From contig JAAMEZ010000056.1 of NCBI GenBank assembly GCA_013322215.1, positions 310,001 through 374,000 on the forward strand: DNA of 64,000 bases. The letters run 5' to 3'. Shown piece after piece: positions 17,582-26,243 of this stretch. Under the pieces are notes generated by a model. That model was not told the origin of the DNA. It searched no databases and saw nothing but the letters and a program-made list of their open reading frames with translations. Position 1 is the first letter of the stretch; each line of letters opens with the position of its first letter. Source of the DNA: Martinezella rhizogenes. GTDB lineage: Bacteria; Pseudomonadota; Alphaproteobacteria; Rhizobiales; Rhizobiaceae. The translations under genes were made by a program, and so were the position numbers.

Positions 17582-17600
17582 TATTCTCAGTGCGAGCATA
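17582..17600. promoter_or_regulatory. NadQ-like operator 2, imperfect copy
   Basis: TATTCTCA-GTG-CGAGCATA matches operator 1 in spacing (8-3-8) with one mismatch in the left arm and two in the right. Centres of the two sites are 34 bases apart, a little over three helical turns, which would place two repressor dimers on nearly the same DNA face. Confidence 0.6.
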
Positions 17601-17602
17601 TG

Positions 17603-18505
17603 TCAATTGCGGGAGAGTGGTAATTTCGTTCCGGCGAATTCGCGTTCTTCGAGGACAGCGCGGCGAAAGCGGAAGAGCTTGGCGGGACGGCCGCCAGTTT
17701 CGCTTTCGGTGCCGCCGGTTTCCTCGACCAGTTCCTGCTGTTCGATCAGCCGGCGGAAATTCTGCTTATGCAGCGTCAAGCCGGCCAGCGCCTCGACGGT
17801 TTTCTGCAATTGCAGCAGCGTAAAGTTTTCCGGCATGAGTTCGAAAACAACGGGCCGATATTTGATCTTGGCCCTGAGCCGCGCCATGCCTGTCGCAAGG
17901 ATGCGACGATGATCGGCAAACATCGATCGGCCGAAATTGCGCTTGAGGTCACAGCCCGCCTCGGCGACGAGATGCGCCTCGTAGAGCAGCTCATAGCGCT
18001 GTAGGACGAGATCCTCGTTCCATGCCGCCCCATTCAGCCCGAAATCGAAATCGGCACGACGGCGGCGCTGACCGCTGCGCATCGCATCCTCCTCGATCCA
18101 AGGCGTGAGACGAGCGGCGATGTCATCGACTATGACCGGCCGGCCGTTCCGATGGTCTTCCCAGGGGAGATATTCGTACCAGCCATGCCAGCCCGGCATG
18201 CCGCCGCCGGGTGCGGCCTGCTCCCGCACCAGCCCGAGATAGCTGATGGAAATCGTGCGCCCACCGAGGATTTCGTTGTTTCGATCGCGATCGGCAAAGG
18301 TATAGAGTTGTTCCAGATAGCCGACAGGATGGGCCGTCTGATCCTGAACCCATTCGCGCAACCCGCTCTGCAGCGTGCGGTGCCCGAGCTCGAACGGGCC
18401 GGACGGCAAGGCATCGCCCGACCGCACCGTCATCACCTTTGGATCGCTGCCGGTGACAGCCGTCAGAACCGCGATCAGCTCGGCATGCGCAAGCCCGATG
18501 GTCAA
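17603..18505 (-). CDS. nadQ: Nudix-related NAD biosynthesis regulator (NadQ/NrtR type)
   Basis: About 300 residues. The N-terminal two-thirds resemble a Nudix fold (LAHAELIAVLTAVTG, then HRTLQSGLREWVQDQ in place of a canonical Nudix box, so catalysis is doubtful). The C-terminal part is the winged helix of NrtR-like regulators (LTLHKQNFRRLIEQQELVEET, followed by GRPAKLFRF). Proteins of this kind sense NAD-pathway nucleotides and repress nad genes. It lies directly upstream of nadA on the same strand with two matching operators between them. The start is uncertain: TTG at 18505 has GGAG 5 bases upstream and fits family length; the frame is open to 18598. Confidence 0.85.
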   Translation of the reverse strand: MTIGLAHAELIAVLTAVTGSDPKVMTVRSGDALPSGPFELGHRTLQSGLREWVQDQTAHPVGYLEQLYTFADRDRNNEILGGRTISISYLGLVREQAAPGGGMPGWHGWYEYLPWEDHRNGRPVIVDDIAARLTPWIEEDAMRSGQRRRRADFDFGLNGAAWNEDLVLQRYELLYEAHLVAEAGCDLKRNFGRSMFADHRRILATGMARLRAKIKYRPVVFELMPENFTLLQLQKTVEALAGLTLHKQNFRRLIEQQELVEETGGTESETGGRPAKLFRFRRAVLEEREFAGTKLPLSRN

Positions 18506-18617
18506 GCGAACTCCATGATCTGTTTGCCTATCAACCTTCTCGCACGAAGCAAGGCGCAAGCCAATGCGGGCGCCCGCACGCTCCACATCTACCGGCAATC
18601 CAAAAGCCAGGCAGCAC

Positions 18618-19310
18618 TTACCTGCTCACATAATCCGGATATTGTTCGCAAATGAGATCGACGATCGACAAAGTGCCTGACAGGTGTCGGCGCAAAGCAG
18701 CCACGGCAGCCTCCGAATCGGCTGATCGGACGGCATCGACCACGGCTTGATGGTCGACAATGATCTGCTCGAGCTTGCCCGGCATCGGCAGGTTGAGCAT
18801 GCGCAGCCGGTCGAGATGCACGCTCTGGCGCCGGACCGTCGACCACAGGCCGAGAATGCCGGCTCGCTCATAAAGAACGCGATGGAAATCCTTGTCGAGC
18901 ACATCGAAGAGATCATAGGTTTCCTGCGACACCACATGCTTCTGACGAGCCAGAATGCCTTCAAGGATTGCTGACGTTTCCGCAGGCGACTCGGCAGCCA
19001 GCCTGCGGACCGCCTCCAGCTCGATCGACAATCGCAGGAAATGCGCCTCGGTCGCGTTGCGGATATCGATCCTCGCGACAACCGTCGCATACTGTGGATA
19101 GACCTCCACCAACCCCTCTTCCTCAAGCCGGATCAGGGCATCGCGCACAGGGGTCTGGCTGACATTGAATTCGCTTTGCAGCGAGATGCGCGACAAGACC
19201 GTCGTCGGTGGCAGGCTCATCGAAAGAATGCGCGATCGTAGGATCTCCAGGATCTGAGGCCCAACTTGGCGGGAGCGATCGAGGGCGAATTCTTTCGGGT
19301 TGAGCTTCAC
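18618..19310 (-). CDS. GntR-family (FCD) transcriptional regulator
   Basis: 230 residues. The N-terminal winged helix (about 15-80; SRISLQSEFNVSQTPVRDALIRLEEEGLV) is followed by an all-helical FCD ligand domain (about 90-220), whose metal-binding acidic and histidine positions are suggested by DKDFHRVLYE and DHQAVVDAVRS. FCD regulators typically sense organic or sugar acids. The start is a GTG at 19310 with AAAGG 6 bases upstream. It is divergent from the importer-dehydratase operon at 19442-24713 and probably controls it through the palindrome near 19366. Confidence 0.88.
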   Translation of the reverse strand: MKLNPKEFALDRSRQVGPQILEILRSRILSMSLPPTTVLSRISLQSEFNVSQTPVRDALIRLEEEGLVEVYPQYATVVARIDIRNATEAHFLRLSIELEAVRRLAAESPAETSAILEGILARQKHVVSQETYDLFDVLDKDFHRVLYERAGILGLWSTVRRQSVHLDRLRMLNLPMPGKLEQIIVDHQAVVDAVRSADSEAAVAALRRHLSGTLSIVDLICEQYPDYVSR

Positions 19311-19365
19311 TGGCGGCCTTTCTCATCGAGAGCATCTGCTCATTAAGCACAGTTCGGGGCTTGAT

Positions 19366-19383
19366 GCACTGATACATTAGTGC
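19366..19383. promoter_or_regulatory. Imperfect palindrome between GntR gene and importer operon
   Basis: GCACTGATACATTAGTGC pairs at seven of nine positions about its centre. It lies 56 bases from the GntR start and 59 bases from the binding-protein start, a suitable place for a shared operator. No second copy was found to confirm it. Confidence 0.45.
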
Positions 19384-19441
19384 TTTAGTTGGTGTAAGCC
19401 AACTTCATTTCTCAAGGGTTGGATCAAATCGGGAGGAGCAA

Positions 19442-20446
19442 ATGAGAGGATTTCTTCGCTGTCTGACCGCGGTCGGCATGGTAATCGCGGGCAGTTTTTC
19501 GGCCGATGCCGCCGAAAAGACCGACATCTCGATCACGCGTCAGCCGGGCATTCTTTATCTCGCCAGCCATGTGATGGAGACGCAGAAGCTAATCGAGAAG
19601 CATGCAGCGGCCGACGGTCTTCAGGGCGTTAAGGTGGAATGGCGCACCTTCAGCGGCGGTGGTGCCCAGACCGATGCGCTGCTTTCCGGCAATGTCGACA
19701 TCGTCAATACCGGCACCGGCAATCTCCTGCTGCTTTGGGATCGCACCAGGGGCAAGGTCAAGGGTATCGTCACCAATTCGGCCCAGCCGGTCATCATGGT
19801 TTCGCGCGATCCGCGCATCCAGTCGTTGAAGGATATCCAGCCCGGCGACAAGATCGCCGTGCCGACGGTCGGCGTGTCGACGCAGGCAATCCTGCTGCAG
19901 ATGGCTGCCGCGCAAATGTATGGCGACGACCAAGTGCACAAGTTCGACGCCAATACGGTGCAGCTTGGCCATCCGGATGCAATGGCAGCGCTCGCCAATC
20001 AGACGCATGAGGTCAAGAACCACTTCTCCGCCCCGCCCTTCCAGTATCTCGAGCTGAAACAGCAGGGCGTTCACAAGGTCGTCGATTCCCGCGACATCAT
20101 TGGCGGCGAGTTGACCCAGGGCACATTCTTCACCACGACGCAGTTTGCAAACGCCAACCCGACCATCATCAAGGCGGTGCGCGAGGCAACGGCGGAGGCC
20201 ATCGACTTCATCAAGAAGGATCCGAAATCGGCGGTGGAGGCCTACAAGACCGTCAGCGGCGACAAGACGAGCGTCGATGATCTTTTGGCAATCCTGAACG
20301 AGCCGCACATGATGGAGTTCCGCATGGACCCGCAGGGAACCATGAAGTTCGCGGCTCACCTCTATAAAATCGGCACGCTGAAAACCATGCCCAAGGCCTG
20401 GACGGACTATTACCTGCCAGAAGCAGCCGATCTTAATGGCAACTGA
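19442..20446 (+). CDS. Nitrate/taurine-type ABC importer, substrate-binding protein
   Basis: 334-residue periplasmic protein with a signal peptide (residues 1-23, ending SADA). The mature part has the NMT1/SsuA-like fold features: ITRQPGILYLASHVMETQKLIEKHA at the start, GGAQTDALLSGNVDIVNTG, and DKIAVPTVGVSTQAILLQ. The family binds nitrate, sulfonates, thiamine precursors and assorted carboxylates. The start has GGGAGGAG upstream. The first gene of the operon, it serves the downstream ATPase and permease; given the dehydratase that follows, an organic or sugar acid ligand is more plausible than taurine. Confidence 0.88.
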   Translation: MRGFLRCLTAVGMVIAGSFSADAAEKTDISITRQPGILYLASHVMETQKLIEKHAAADGLQGVKVEWRTFSGGGAQTDALLSGNVDIVNTGTGNLLLLWDRTRGKVKGIVTNSAQPVIMVSRDPRIQSLKDIQPGDKIAVPTVGVSTQAILLQMAAAQMYGDDQVHKFDANTVQLGHPDAMAALANQTHEVKNHFSAPPFQYLELKQQGVHKVVDSRDIIGGELTQGTFFTTTQFANANPTIIKAVREATAEAIDFIKKDPKSAVEAYKTVSGDKTSVDDLLAILNEPHMMEFRMDPQGTMKFAAHLYKIGTLKTMPKAWTDYYLPEAADLNGN

Positions 20447-20497
20447 CGCCTGCGGCGGCGCGAATGCCGCCTTCAAGCCGCCTCTTGGAGGACCCTC

Positions 20498-21310
20498 ATG
20501 CTTCAGGCAAAATTCGCCGATACGCCGAGCACAGAAAAAATGACCTCAAAGCCGCTCTTGAATGTTGATAGGGTGACGCTTCGCTACAAGACGCCGAACC
20601 TGCTGATCACCGCAACCGAAAACGTCAGTTTCTCGGTCGCCCAATCCGATCGCTTCGTTCTCCTCGGCCCGTCGGGTTGCGGAAAATCGACGCTGCTGAA
20701 GGCCATCGGCGGGTATATGACACCGACGACCGGCCGGATCGAAATCAAGGGGCAACCGATCAGGAAACCCGGCGCCGATCGCATGATGGTCTTCCAGGAA
20801 TTCGACCAGTTGCTGCCCTGGAAGACAGTGCTGGAAAACGTCATGTTCCCGCTGACGACGGCCCGCCGCCTGCCGCGAAGCGAAGCCGAGGCCATTGCCC
20901 GCGACTATATCGAAAAGGTCAAGCTCACCCGTGCGGTCGATACCTACCCGCATATGCTGTCCGGCGGCATGAAGCAGCGCGTCGCGATTGCGCGCGGCAT
21001 GGCCATGCAGCCCGATATCCTCTTGATGGACGAGCCATTCGCGGCACTCGATGCCCTTACCCGCCGGCAGATGCAGGACGAACTTCTGCAGCTTTGGGAA
21101 GATACCCGCTTCACCGTCATCTTCGTGACGCACTCGATCGCCGAGGCGATCAAGATCTCCAATCGCATCCTGCTGCTGTCGCCGCATCCCGGCCGCGTCA
21201 AGGCCGAAGTGCGCGATCTGGAAACCGTTCGTGACGATCCTGCCGCCGCCGCGAAACTGGAGCAGGAGATCCATCACATGCTGTTTGCCGAGCAGGGACA
21301 CAGGGAGTAA
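20498..21310 (+). CDS. Nitrate/taurine-type ABC importer, ATPase
   Basis: 270-residue SsuB/TauB-type ATPase with Walker A GPSGCGKST, Q-loop FQEFDQLLPWKTV, signature LSGGMKQRVAIARG, Walker B ILLMDEPFAALD and switch histidine THSIAEA. ATG 20498 follows GGAGG. It lies 50 bases after the binding-protein gene and 3 bases before the permease gene, forming a complete importer. Confidence 0.92.
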   Translation: MLQAKFADTPSTEKMTSKPLLNVDRVTLRYKTPNLLITATENVSFSVAQSDRFVLLGPSGCGKSTLLKAIGGYMTPTTGRIEIKGQPIRKPGADRMMVFQEFDQLLPWKTVLENVMFPLTTARRLPRSEAEAIARDYIEKVKLTRAVDTYPHMLSGGMKQRVAIARGMAMQPDILLMDEPFAALDALTRRQMQDELLQLWEDTRFTVIFVTHSIAEAIKISNRILLLSPHPGRVKAEVRDLETVRDDPAAAAKLEQEIHHMLFAEQGHRE

Positions 21311-21313
21311 GCC

Positions 21314-22177
21314 ATGAGTGTGCCACAGATCATCCTTGCCCCACAGACAACGGAAGCCGCTGGCCATATCGCGGCCGTCGAGCAGAAGCTCGGCGCGATG
21401 GAACTCCTTTGGCAGTCGGGCCTGTTCCGCAAGTCGTTGCTGATCGTCGTCCTTGCCGTTATCTGGGAGGCCTATGCCCGGCATCTCGACAATCCGCTGC
21501 TGTTCCCAACGCTCAGCGACACGTTGACGGCCCTTTACGACCGCTTTGCCGACGGCGTCCTGCCGGCCCGCATCTGGACCACGCTGAAGATACTGGTGAC
21601 AGGGTACATCTCGGGAACGGTGCTCGCCGCCGTCCTGACGGTTGTCGCGATCAACACGCGCATCGGCACCGATTTTCTTGAGACCATGACGGCGATGTTC
21701 AACCCGCTGCCGGCCATCTCGCTGCTGCCGCTCGCGCTCATCTGGTTCGGCCTCGGCCCGGCGAGCCTCGTCTTCGTGCTCATACATTCCGTGCTCTGGG
21801 CCGTCGCGCTCAACACCCATGCGGGCTTTCTCGGCGTCTCGCGCACCTTGCGCATGGTCGGCGCGAACTACGGGTTGACGGGGCTATCCTATGTCTTCCG
21901 CATTCTGATCCCCGCCGCCTTCCCGTCGATCCTGACGGGCTTGAAAATCGGCTGGGCCTTCTCCTGGCGCACACTGATCGCCGCCGAGCTTGTCTTCGGC
22001 GTCTCCTCCGGCCAGGGCGGCCTCGGCTGGTTCATCTTCGAAAACCGCAATCTTCTCGACATCCCCTCGGTCTTTGCCGGCCTGCTGACTGTGATCGTCA
22101 TCGGGCTTATTGTCGAAAACCTGGTTTTCCAGACGATCGAGCGCCGCACCCTGCTAAAATGGGGCATGAAGGAATGA
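21314..22177 (+). CDS. Nitrate/taurine-type ABC importer, permease
   Basis: 287-residue SsuC/TauC-type inner-membrane permease. A cytoplasmic N-terminus of about 40 residues precedes roughly six hydrophobic segments, with the EAA-type loop around LRMVGANYGLTGLSYVFRILIPAAFPSILTGL. WRTLIAAELVFG and GLGWFIFENRN near the C-terminus are typical of this family. It starts 3 bases after the ATPase stop. Confidence 0.9.
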   Translation: MSVPQIILAPQTTEAAGHIAAVEQKLGAMELLWQSGLFRKSLLIVVLAVIWEAYARHLDNPLLFPTLSDTLTALYDRFADGVLPARIWTTLKILVTGYISGTVLAAVLTVVAINTRIGTDFLETMTAMFNPLPAISLLPLALIWFGLGPASLVFVLIHSVLWAVALNTHAGFLGVSRTLRMVGANYGLTGLSYVFRILIPAAFPSILTGLKIGWAFSWRTLIAAELVFGVSSGQGGLGWFIFENRNLLDIPSVFAGLLTVIVIGLIVENLVFQTIERRTLLKWGMKE

Positions 22178-22232
22178 ACAGGCGCACGGACATATCTCTT
22201 CGACCAACATTCGGATACAAGGCGCAGATACA

Positions 22233-23969
22233 ATGAACAGCAGGAAGAAGCCCCAGGACCTACGCAGCGCCAGATGGTTTGCGCCGGATGATCTCAGAAG
22301 CTCGGGGCATCGCTCGCGCACCATGCAGATGGGCTATGCGCCCGAGGAATGGGCGGACAAGCCCGTCATCGCCATCCTGAACACCTGGTCGGATGCCAAT
22401 CCCTGCCATGCCCATTTCAAGCATCGCGTCGAGGATGTGAAGCGCGGCATCCTTCAGGCGGGCGGCTTTCCGCTGGAACTGCCTGCACTCTCGTTGTCGG
22501 AAAGCTATGTGAAGCCGACGACCATGCTCTACCGCAACATGCTGGCGATGGAGGCCGAAGAGCTTTTGCGCTCGCACCCGGTCGACGGCGCAGTACTGAT
22601 GGGCGGCTGCGACAAGACCACGCCGGGTCTCGTCATGGGCGCGCTCTCCATGGGGCTGCCGATGATCTATTTGCCGGCCGGCCCGATGCTGCGCGGCAAT
22701 TATCGCGGTGAATATCTGGGCTCGGGCTCCGACGCCTGGAAATTCTGGGACGAGCGCCGCGCCGGCACCATCTCGGAGAAGGAGTGGGTCGATGTCGAGG
22801 CCGGCATTGCCCGCTCCTACGGTCACTGCATGACCATGGGCACGGCAAGCACGATGACGGCGATCGCGGAAGCACTCGGCTTGACGCTGCCTGGCGCCAG
22901 CTCGATCCCCGCACCTGATGCCAATCACATCCGCATGTCGTCGGCCGTCGGCCGTCGGATCGTCGAAATGGTCTGGGAGGATCTCGTTCCCGCAAAGATC
23001 GTCACACAAGCCGCCGTCAACAATGCCGTCGCGGTGGCGATGGCGACGGGCTGTTCCACCAATGCCGTTGTGCATCTGATCGCCATGGCACGACGCGCTG
23101 GCACCAATCTTTCACTCGACGATCTCGACGAGGCCGGACGCACGACGCCAGTGCTTGCCAATATCAGACCGACCGGCAAGACCTATCTAATGGAGGATTT
23201 CTATTATGCCGGCGGCCTGAGAGCTTTGATGGCAAAGCTATCTTCCAAGCTCGATCTCTCAGCCTTGACCGTATCGGGCTTCACCCTCGGCGAAACGCTC
23301 GAGGGCGCCAAATGCTACAACGACGACGTGATCCGCTCGCTCGACAATCCGGTCTATCATGAGGGCTCGCTTGCGGTGCTGAAGGGTAATCTCGCGCCGA
23401 CCGGCGCCGTCATCAAGCCCGCCGCCTGCGATCCGCGTTTTCACAAGCATCAGGGACCGGCACTCGTCTTCGACAGCTATCCGGAGATGAAGAAGGCGGT
23501 GGACGATGAAAATCTCGATATCACCCCGGATCACGTCATGGTGCTGCGCGGCGCAGGGCCACAGGGCGGCCCCGGCATGCCGGAATGGGGCATGCTGCCG
23601 ATCCCCAAGGCCCTGCTGAAACAGGGGCATCGCGATATGCTCCGCCTCTCCGACGCCCGCATGAGCGGCACGAGCTATGGCGCCTGCATCCTGCATGTCT
23701 CGCCCGAATCCCATGTCGGCGGCCCGCTGGCGCTCTTGCGCAACGGCGATATCATCCGCCTCGATCTTGAGGTGCGGCGCATCGACATGCTTGTCGACGA
23801 AGACGAGCTGCAACGCCGTCGCGACGCCTGGGTCAAGCCTCCGGAAAAGTTCGGCCGCGGCTTTGGCTGGATGTTTTCGCGCCATGTGGCGCAGGCCGAT
23901 ACCGGCTGCGATTTCGACTTCCTGGAAACCGGTTTCGGCCCGACATCGGGCGAACCCGACATCTATTGA
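22233..23969 (+). CDS. IlvD/Edd-family sugar-acid dehydratase
   Basis: 578 residues, the usual length of pentonate/hexonate dehydratases (L-arabinonate, D-xylonate type). Cysteines at 58 (SDANPCHAHF), 126 (MGGCDKTTPG) and 199 (YGHCMTMGT) match the [2Fe-2S] ligands of characterised Rhizobium arabinonate dehydratase, and the late SDARMSGTSYGAC segment carries the catalytic serine. The enzyme dehydrates an aldonate to a 2-keto-3-deoxy acid. The ribosome-binding site is weak. It follows the importer by 55 bases and precedes an RraA-like gene. The exact substrate is not deducible. Confidence 0.92.
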   Translation: MNSRKKPQDLRSARWFAPDDLRSSGHRSRTMQMGYAPEEWADKPVIAILNTWSDANPCHAHFKHRVEDVKRGILQAGGFPLELPALSLSESYVKPTTMLYRNMLAMEAEELLRSHPVDGAVLMGGCDKTTPGLVMGALSMGLPMIYLPAGPMLRGNYRGEYLGSGSDAWKFWDERRAGTISEKEWVDVEAGIARSYGHCMTMGTASTMTAIAEALGLTLPGASSIPAPDANHIRMSSAVGRRIVEMVWEDLVPAKIVTQAAVNNAVAVAMATGCSTNAVVHLIAMARRAGTNLSLDDLDEAGRTTPVLANIRPTGKTYLMEDFYYAGGLRALMAKLSSKLDLSALTVSGFTLGETLEGAKCYNDDVIRSLDNPVYHEGSLAVLKGNLAPTGAVIKPAACDPRFHKHQGPALVFDSYPEMKKAVDDENLDITPDHVMVLRGAGPQGGPGMPEWGMLPIPKALLKQGHRDMLRLSDARMSGTSYGACILHVSPESHVGGPLALLRNGDIIRLDLEVRRIDMLVDEDELQRRRDAWVKPPEKFGRGFGWMFSRHVAQADTGCDFDFLETGFGPTSGEPDIY

Positions 23970-23987
23970 TTATAAAGGATATATCGC

Positions 23988-24713
23988 ATGAGCAATTACG
24001 TGCTGAGCACCGAGACGCGCGACAAGCTGATGGGCGTCGCGACACCGACGATCGCCACCGCGCTTTTCAGGCGCGGCCTGCGCAATCAGTTCATTCAGGA
24101 TGTCCGACCGCTTTCGCCGAAGAAGGCGAACATGGTCGGCCAGGCCTTCACGCTGCGCTATATTCCTGCCCGCGAGGACCTAAACACGTTGGAAGTCTTC
24201 CGCAACCCCGAGCATCCGCAGCGCGCCGCCGTCGAGCAATGCCCGCCCGGCTTCGTGCTGGTCATGGATAGCCGCAAGGATGCGCGCGCGGCTTCGGCCG
24301 GTTCCATTCTGGTCTCGCGGCTGCAGGTGCGTGGTGTCGCGGGCGTCGTCACCGATGGCGGTTTCCGCGACAGCCCGGAAATCGCGGCCCTCGATATCCC
24401 CTCCTATCATCACCGCCCGTCGGCGCCGACGAACCTGACGCTGCATCAGGCGATCGAAATCAATGGTCCGATCGGCTGCGGCGATGTCGCGGTCTTCCCC
24501 GGCGACGTTCTCGTCGGCGACAATGAAGGCGTCATTGTTATCCCGGCGCATCTCGCCGACGAGATCGCCAATGAGACCGTGGAGATGACGGCCTACGAGG
24601 ATTTCGTCACCGAAGAGGTCATGAACGGCGCCACCATCATCGGCCTCTACCCGGCAACCAGCGAGGCGCCGAAACTCAAATTCGCCGAATGGCGCAAGCA
24701 GAAGGGCCGCTGA
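23988..24713 (+). CDS. RraA-family protein, possible HMG/CHA-type aldolase
   Basis: 241 residues. It shows the RraA fold signature: VGQAFTLRY, then the central GVAGVVTDGGFRDSPEI with the Arg-Asp pair that binds metal and pyruvate in 4-hydroxy-4-methyl-2-oxoglutarate aldolases, and PGDVLVGDNEGVIVIP. Many members beside sugar-acid genes are probably aldolases or decarboxylases, not RNase E regulators. Being next to the dehydratase, it may cleave or decarboxylate the keto acid product. AAGGA precedes the start. It is the last gene before a strong terminator. Confidence 0.85.
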   Translation: MSNYVLSTETRDKLMGVATPTIATALFRRGLRNQFIQDVRPLSPKKANMVGQAFTLRYIPAREDLNTLEVFRNPEHPQRAAVEQCPPGFVLVMDSRKDARAASAGSILVSRLQVRGVAGVVTDGGFRDSPEIAALDIPSYHHRPSAPTNLTLHQAIEINGPIGCGDVAVFPGDVLVGDNEGVIVIPAHLADEIANETVEMTAYEDFVTEEVMNGATIIGLYPATSEAPKLKFAEWRKQKGR

Positions 24714-24727
24714 TCCCTCTTCGAACA

Positions 24728-24759
24728 AACGCAGCCGGTCGATTAAGACCGGCTGCGTT
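24728..24759. terminator. Rho-independent terminator after the dehydratase operon
   Basis: A 13-base perfect stem (24728-24740 with 24747-24759; core GCAGCCGGTC/GACCGGCTGC) with the loop GATTAA, followed by TTCT and preceded by A-rich sequence. It lies between convergent genes ending at 24713 and 24768 and can serve both strands. Confidence 0.88.
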
Positions 24760-24767
24760 TCTCAGGG

Positions 24768-25370
24768 CTATTCTTCCCGCACCAGTTTCAGGACGAGTTG
24801 CTGGAGGTTGCCGCCATCGCTGAATTCGACCTTGTCGAAATCGCTGTTGCGTTGCCGTTCCTTATTCGAAATCTCGCCAAGCCGCTTCGTCAGCTCCACG
24901 CGGATCTTGTTGCATTTCGGGTCGTCGGGCACGGAAAAGCCCACACTCATGGCCTCGATCTCCTTGACCATGTTCTTGATGTAGCCGCCATGCACTCGCT
25001 CATGCGCTTCGACCCCGGCTATGAATTTCTGCCAGCTTTTGCGGGTCGACGCCGGCAATTGCGCCGAAGGCTTCGGCAATGTGTAGGTGATGATCAGTTT
25101 TGGTATGTTGACCGTGATCGTGCAGGCGCCATCCGGCTGCGGTTCGTATTTGCGCGTCCAGGTCAGCTTGAAATCGGTATGGGCGATCGCCCGCACCTTC
25201 GGCCCGAGCAATGGACCGCGCTCGCCGATCGAATCGTAAAGCTCGGCCCCGCTTGTCCCGGCAATCGCATAGGTCTTGGTCGTCTCCACCGCCTGCCAAT
25301 CGGCATGGGCCACCAGCGGCAATGAGACGATGGCGATCGCCATCGCGAACAATCGAATAGCTGCTTTCAC
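24768..25370 (-). CDS. Secreted DUF922-like putative Zn-dependent protease
   Basis: About 200 residues with an N-terminal signal peptide (LFAMAIAIVSLPLVAHA). The mature protein carries ITVNIPKLIITYTLP and the motif HERVHGGYIKN, a possible zinc-binding HExxH-like element (HERVH) of the DUF922 family of predicted periplasmic proteases. Its function is unknown. A GTG at 25370 is chosen for its AGGGGA at about 6 bases; an ATG at 25385 is an alternative. It is separated from recX by about 75 bases. Confidence 0.7.
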   Translation of the reverse strand: MKAAIRLFAMAIAIVSLPLVAHADWQAVETTKTYAIAGTSGAELYDSIGERGPLLGPKVRAIAHTDFKLTWTRKYEPQPDGACTITVNIPKLIITYTLPKPSAQLPASTRKSWQKFIAGVEAHERVHGGYIKNMVKEIEAMSVGFSVPDDPKCNKIRVELTKRLGEISNKERQRNSDFDKVEFSDGGNLQQLVLKLVREE

Positions 25371-25446
25371 GAATTTCCCCTGCATGCCGCATTCAAGCGC
25401 GGCAAAGCTAGCGGGTGGCCTCAGCCATTTCAATGAGCATTGAGCT

Positions 25447-25983
25447 TCAGAATGCCGAGGCCGACAGCAATAGTTCTTCGGCGTCCTCTCGTTCCATATC
25501 GAAGACCCTTTTGCCGATGGCGAAGCTGAAGCCGTTGCGGGCGAAGGCGGATAGTTCTTTTGCCTTGCGCTTCTCGTCCAGATCACCACGCCGGAAGGGG
25601 CCGAAGCCGCGCTTCCTGGCAAAGATAATGGCGGAGTGGAGATCATCGACCTCCTCCACTGCCGCAACGACGGTTTCGCCATCTATGCCCTTGGATGCGA
25701 GCTTGAAGGCAATAGCCTTCTTCGATTTGCCGGAACGAACTGCCGAGCGTGTGCTGATCTCGGCAAAAGCGACATCATCGAGCACCTTCAGTTCGTAGGC
25801 GAATTTGACGGCGAAATCCGCAAGTGCCTTGATCTGCGCATCGCTGATATCTTCGAATTTCTGCTTGGCTTTCTTGGCGATGGCGTCGAATAGCTGTTTC
25901 TCGGTCATCATCCGGCGCTCGAGGCGATAGATGGTGGAGTTGCGTGCCCAGGAAAGCATGCGGCTTGTCGGCGTTTCATCCAT
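25447..25983 (-). CDS. recX: Regulatory protein RecX
   Basis: 178 residues of the alphaproteobacterial RecX type: the N-terminal PTSRMLSWARNSTIYRLERR is followed by three-helix repeats (TEKQLFDAIAKKAKQKF; VKFAYELKVLDDVAFAEISTRSAVRSGKSKKAIAFKLASKGI). RecX binds RecA filaments and limits recombinase activity. The start at 25983 is taken from the family N-terminus; the ribosome-binding site is weak. No recA lies in the window. It is a housekeeping-type gene in an otherwise accessory region. Confidence 0.88.
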   Translation of the reverse strand: MDETPTSRMLSWARNSTIYRLERRMMTEKQLFDAIAKKAKQKFEDISDAQIKALADFAVKFAYELKVLDDVAFAEISTRSAVRSGKSKKAIAFKLASKGIDGETVVAAVEEVDDLHSAIIFARKRGFGPFRRGDLDEKRKAKELSAFARNGFSFAIGKRVFDMEREDAEELLLSASAF

Positions 25984-26243
25984 ACAGGAAGGCATTCGGC
26001 GAGAAAGGAATCATCACGGAGAATTTTACGCAAGCCGGGCCGCCCAGGCAATGAATACGCTTGGTAATCATGGGATGATTGGTTATGCTCTCTTTGCGGC
26101 CGAGGCGGTAAAAACGCCAAGCGTCGAACCCCATCGACGGTGGAGGCCGTCTCAAGCACCACATTGCTATGGATCACGGAGCCTGCGGCTCGCCCGAAAG
26201 CTTTGCCGATCGGGAACCAGCGCTCCGTTCAGAGGAGGCAGGA

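Noticed and set aside
19442..22177. Call of a taurine or alkanesulfonate transporter
   Set aside because: The family matches, but no sulfonate monooxygenase or dioxygenase is in the operon; a sugar-acid dehydratase is.
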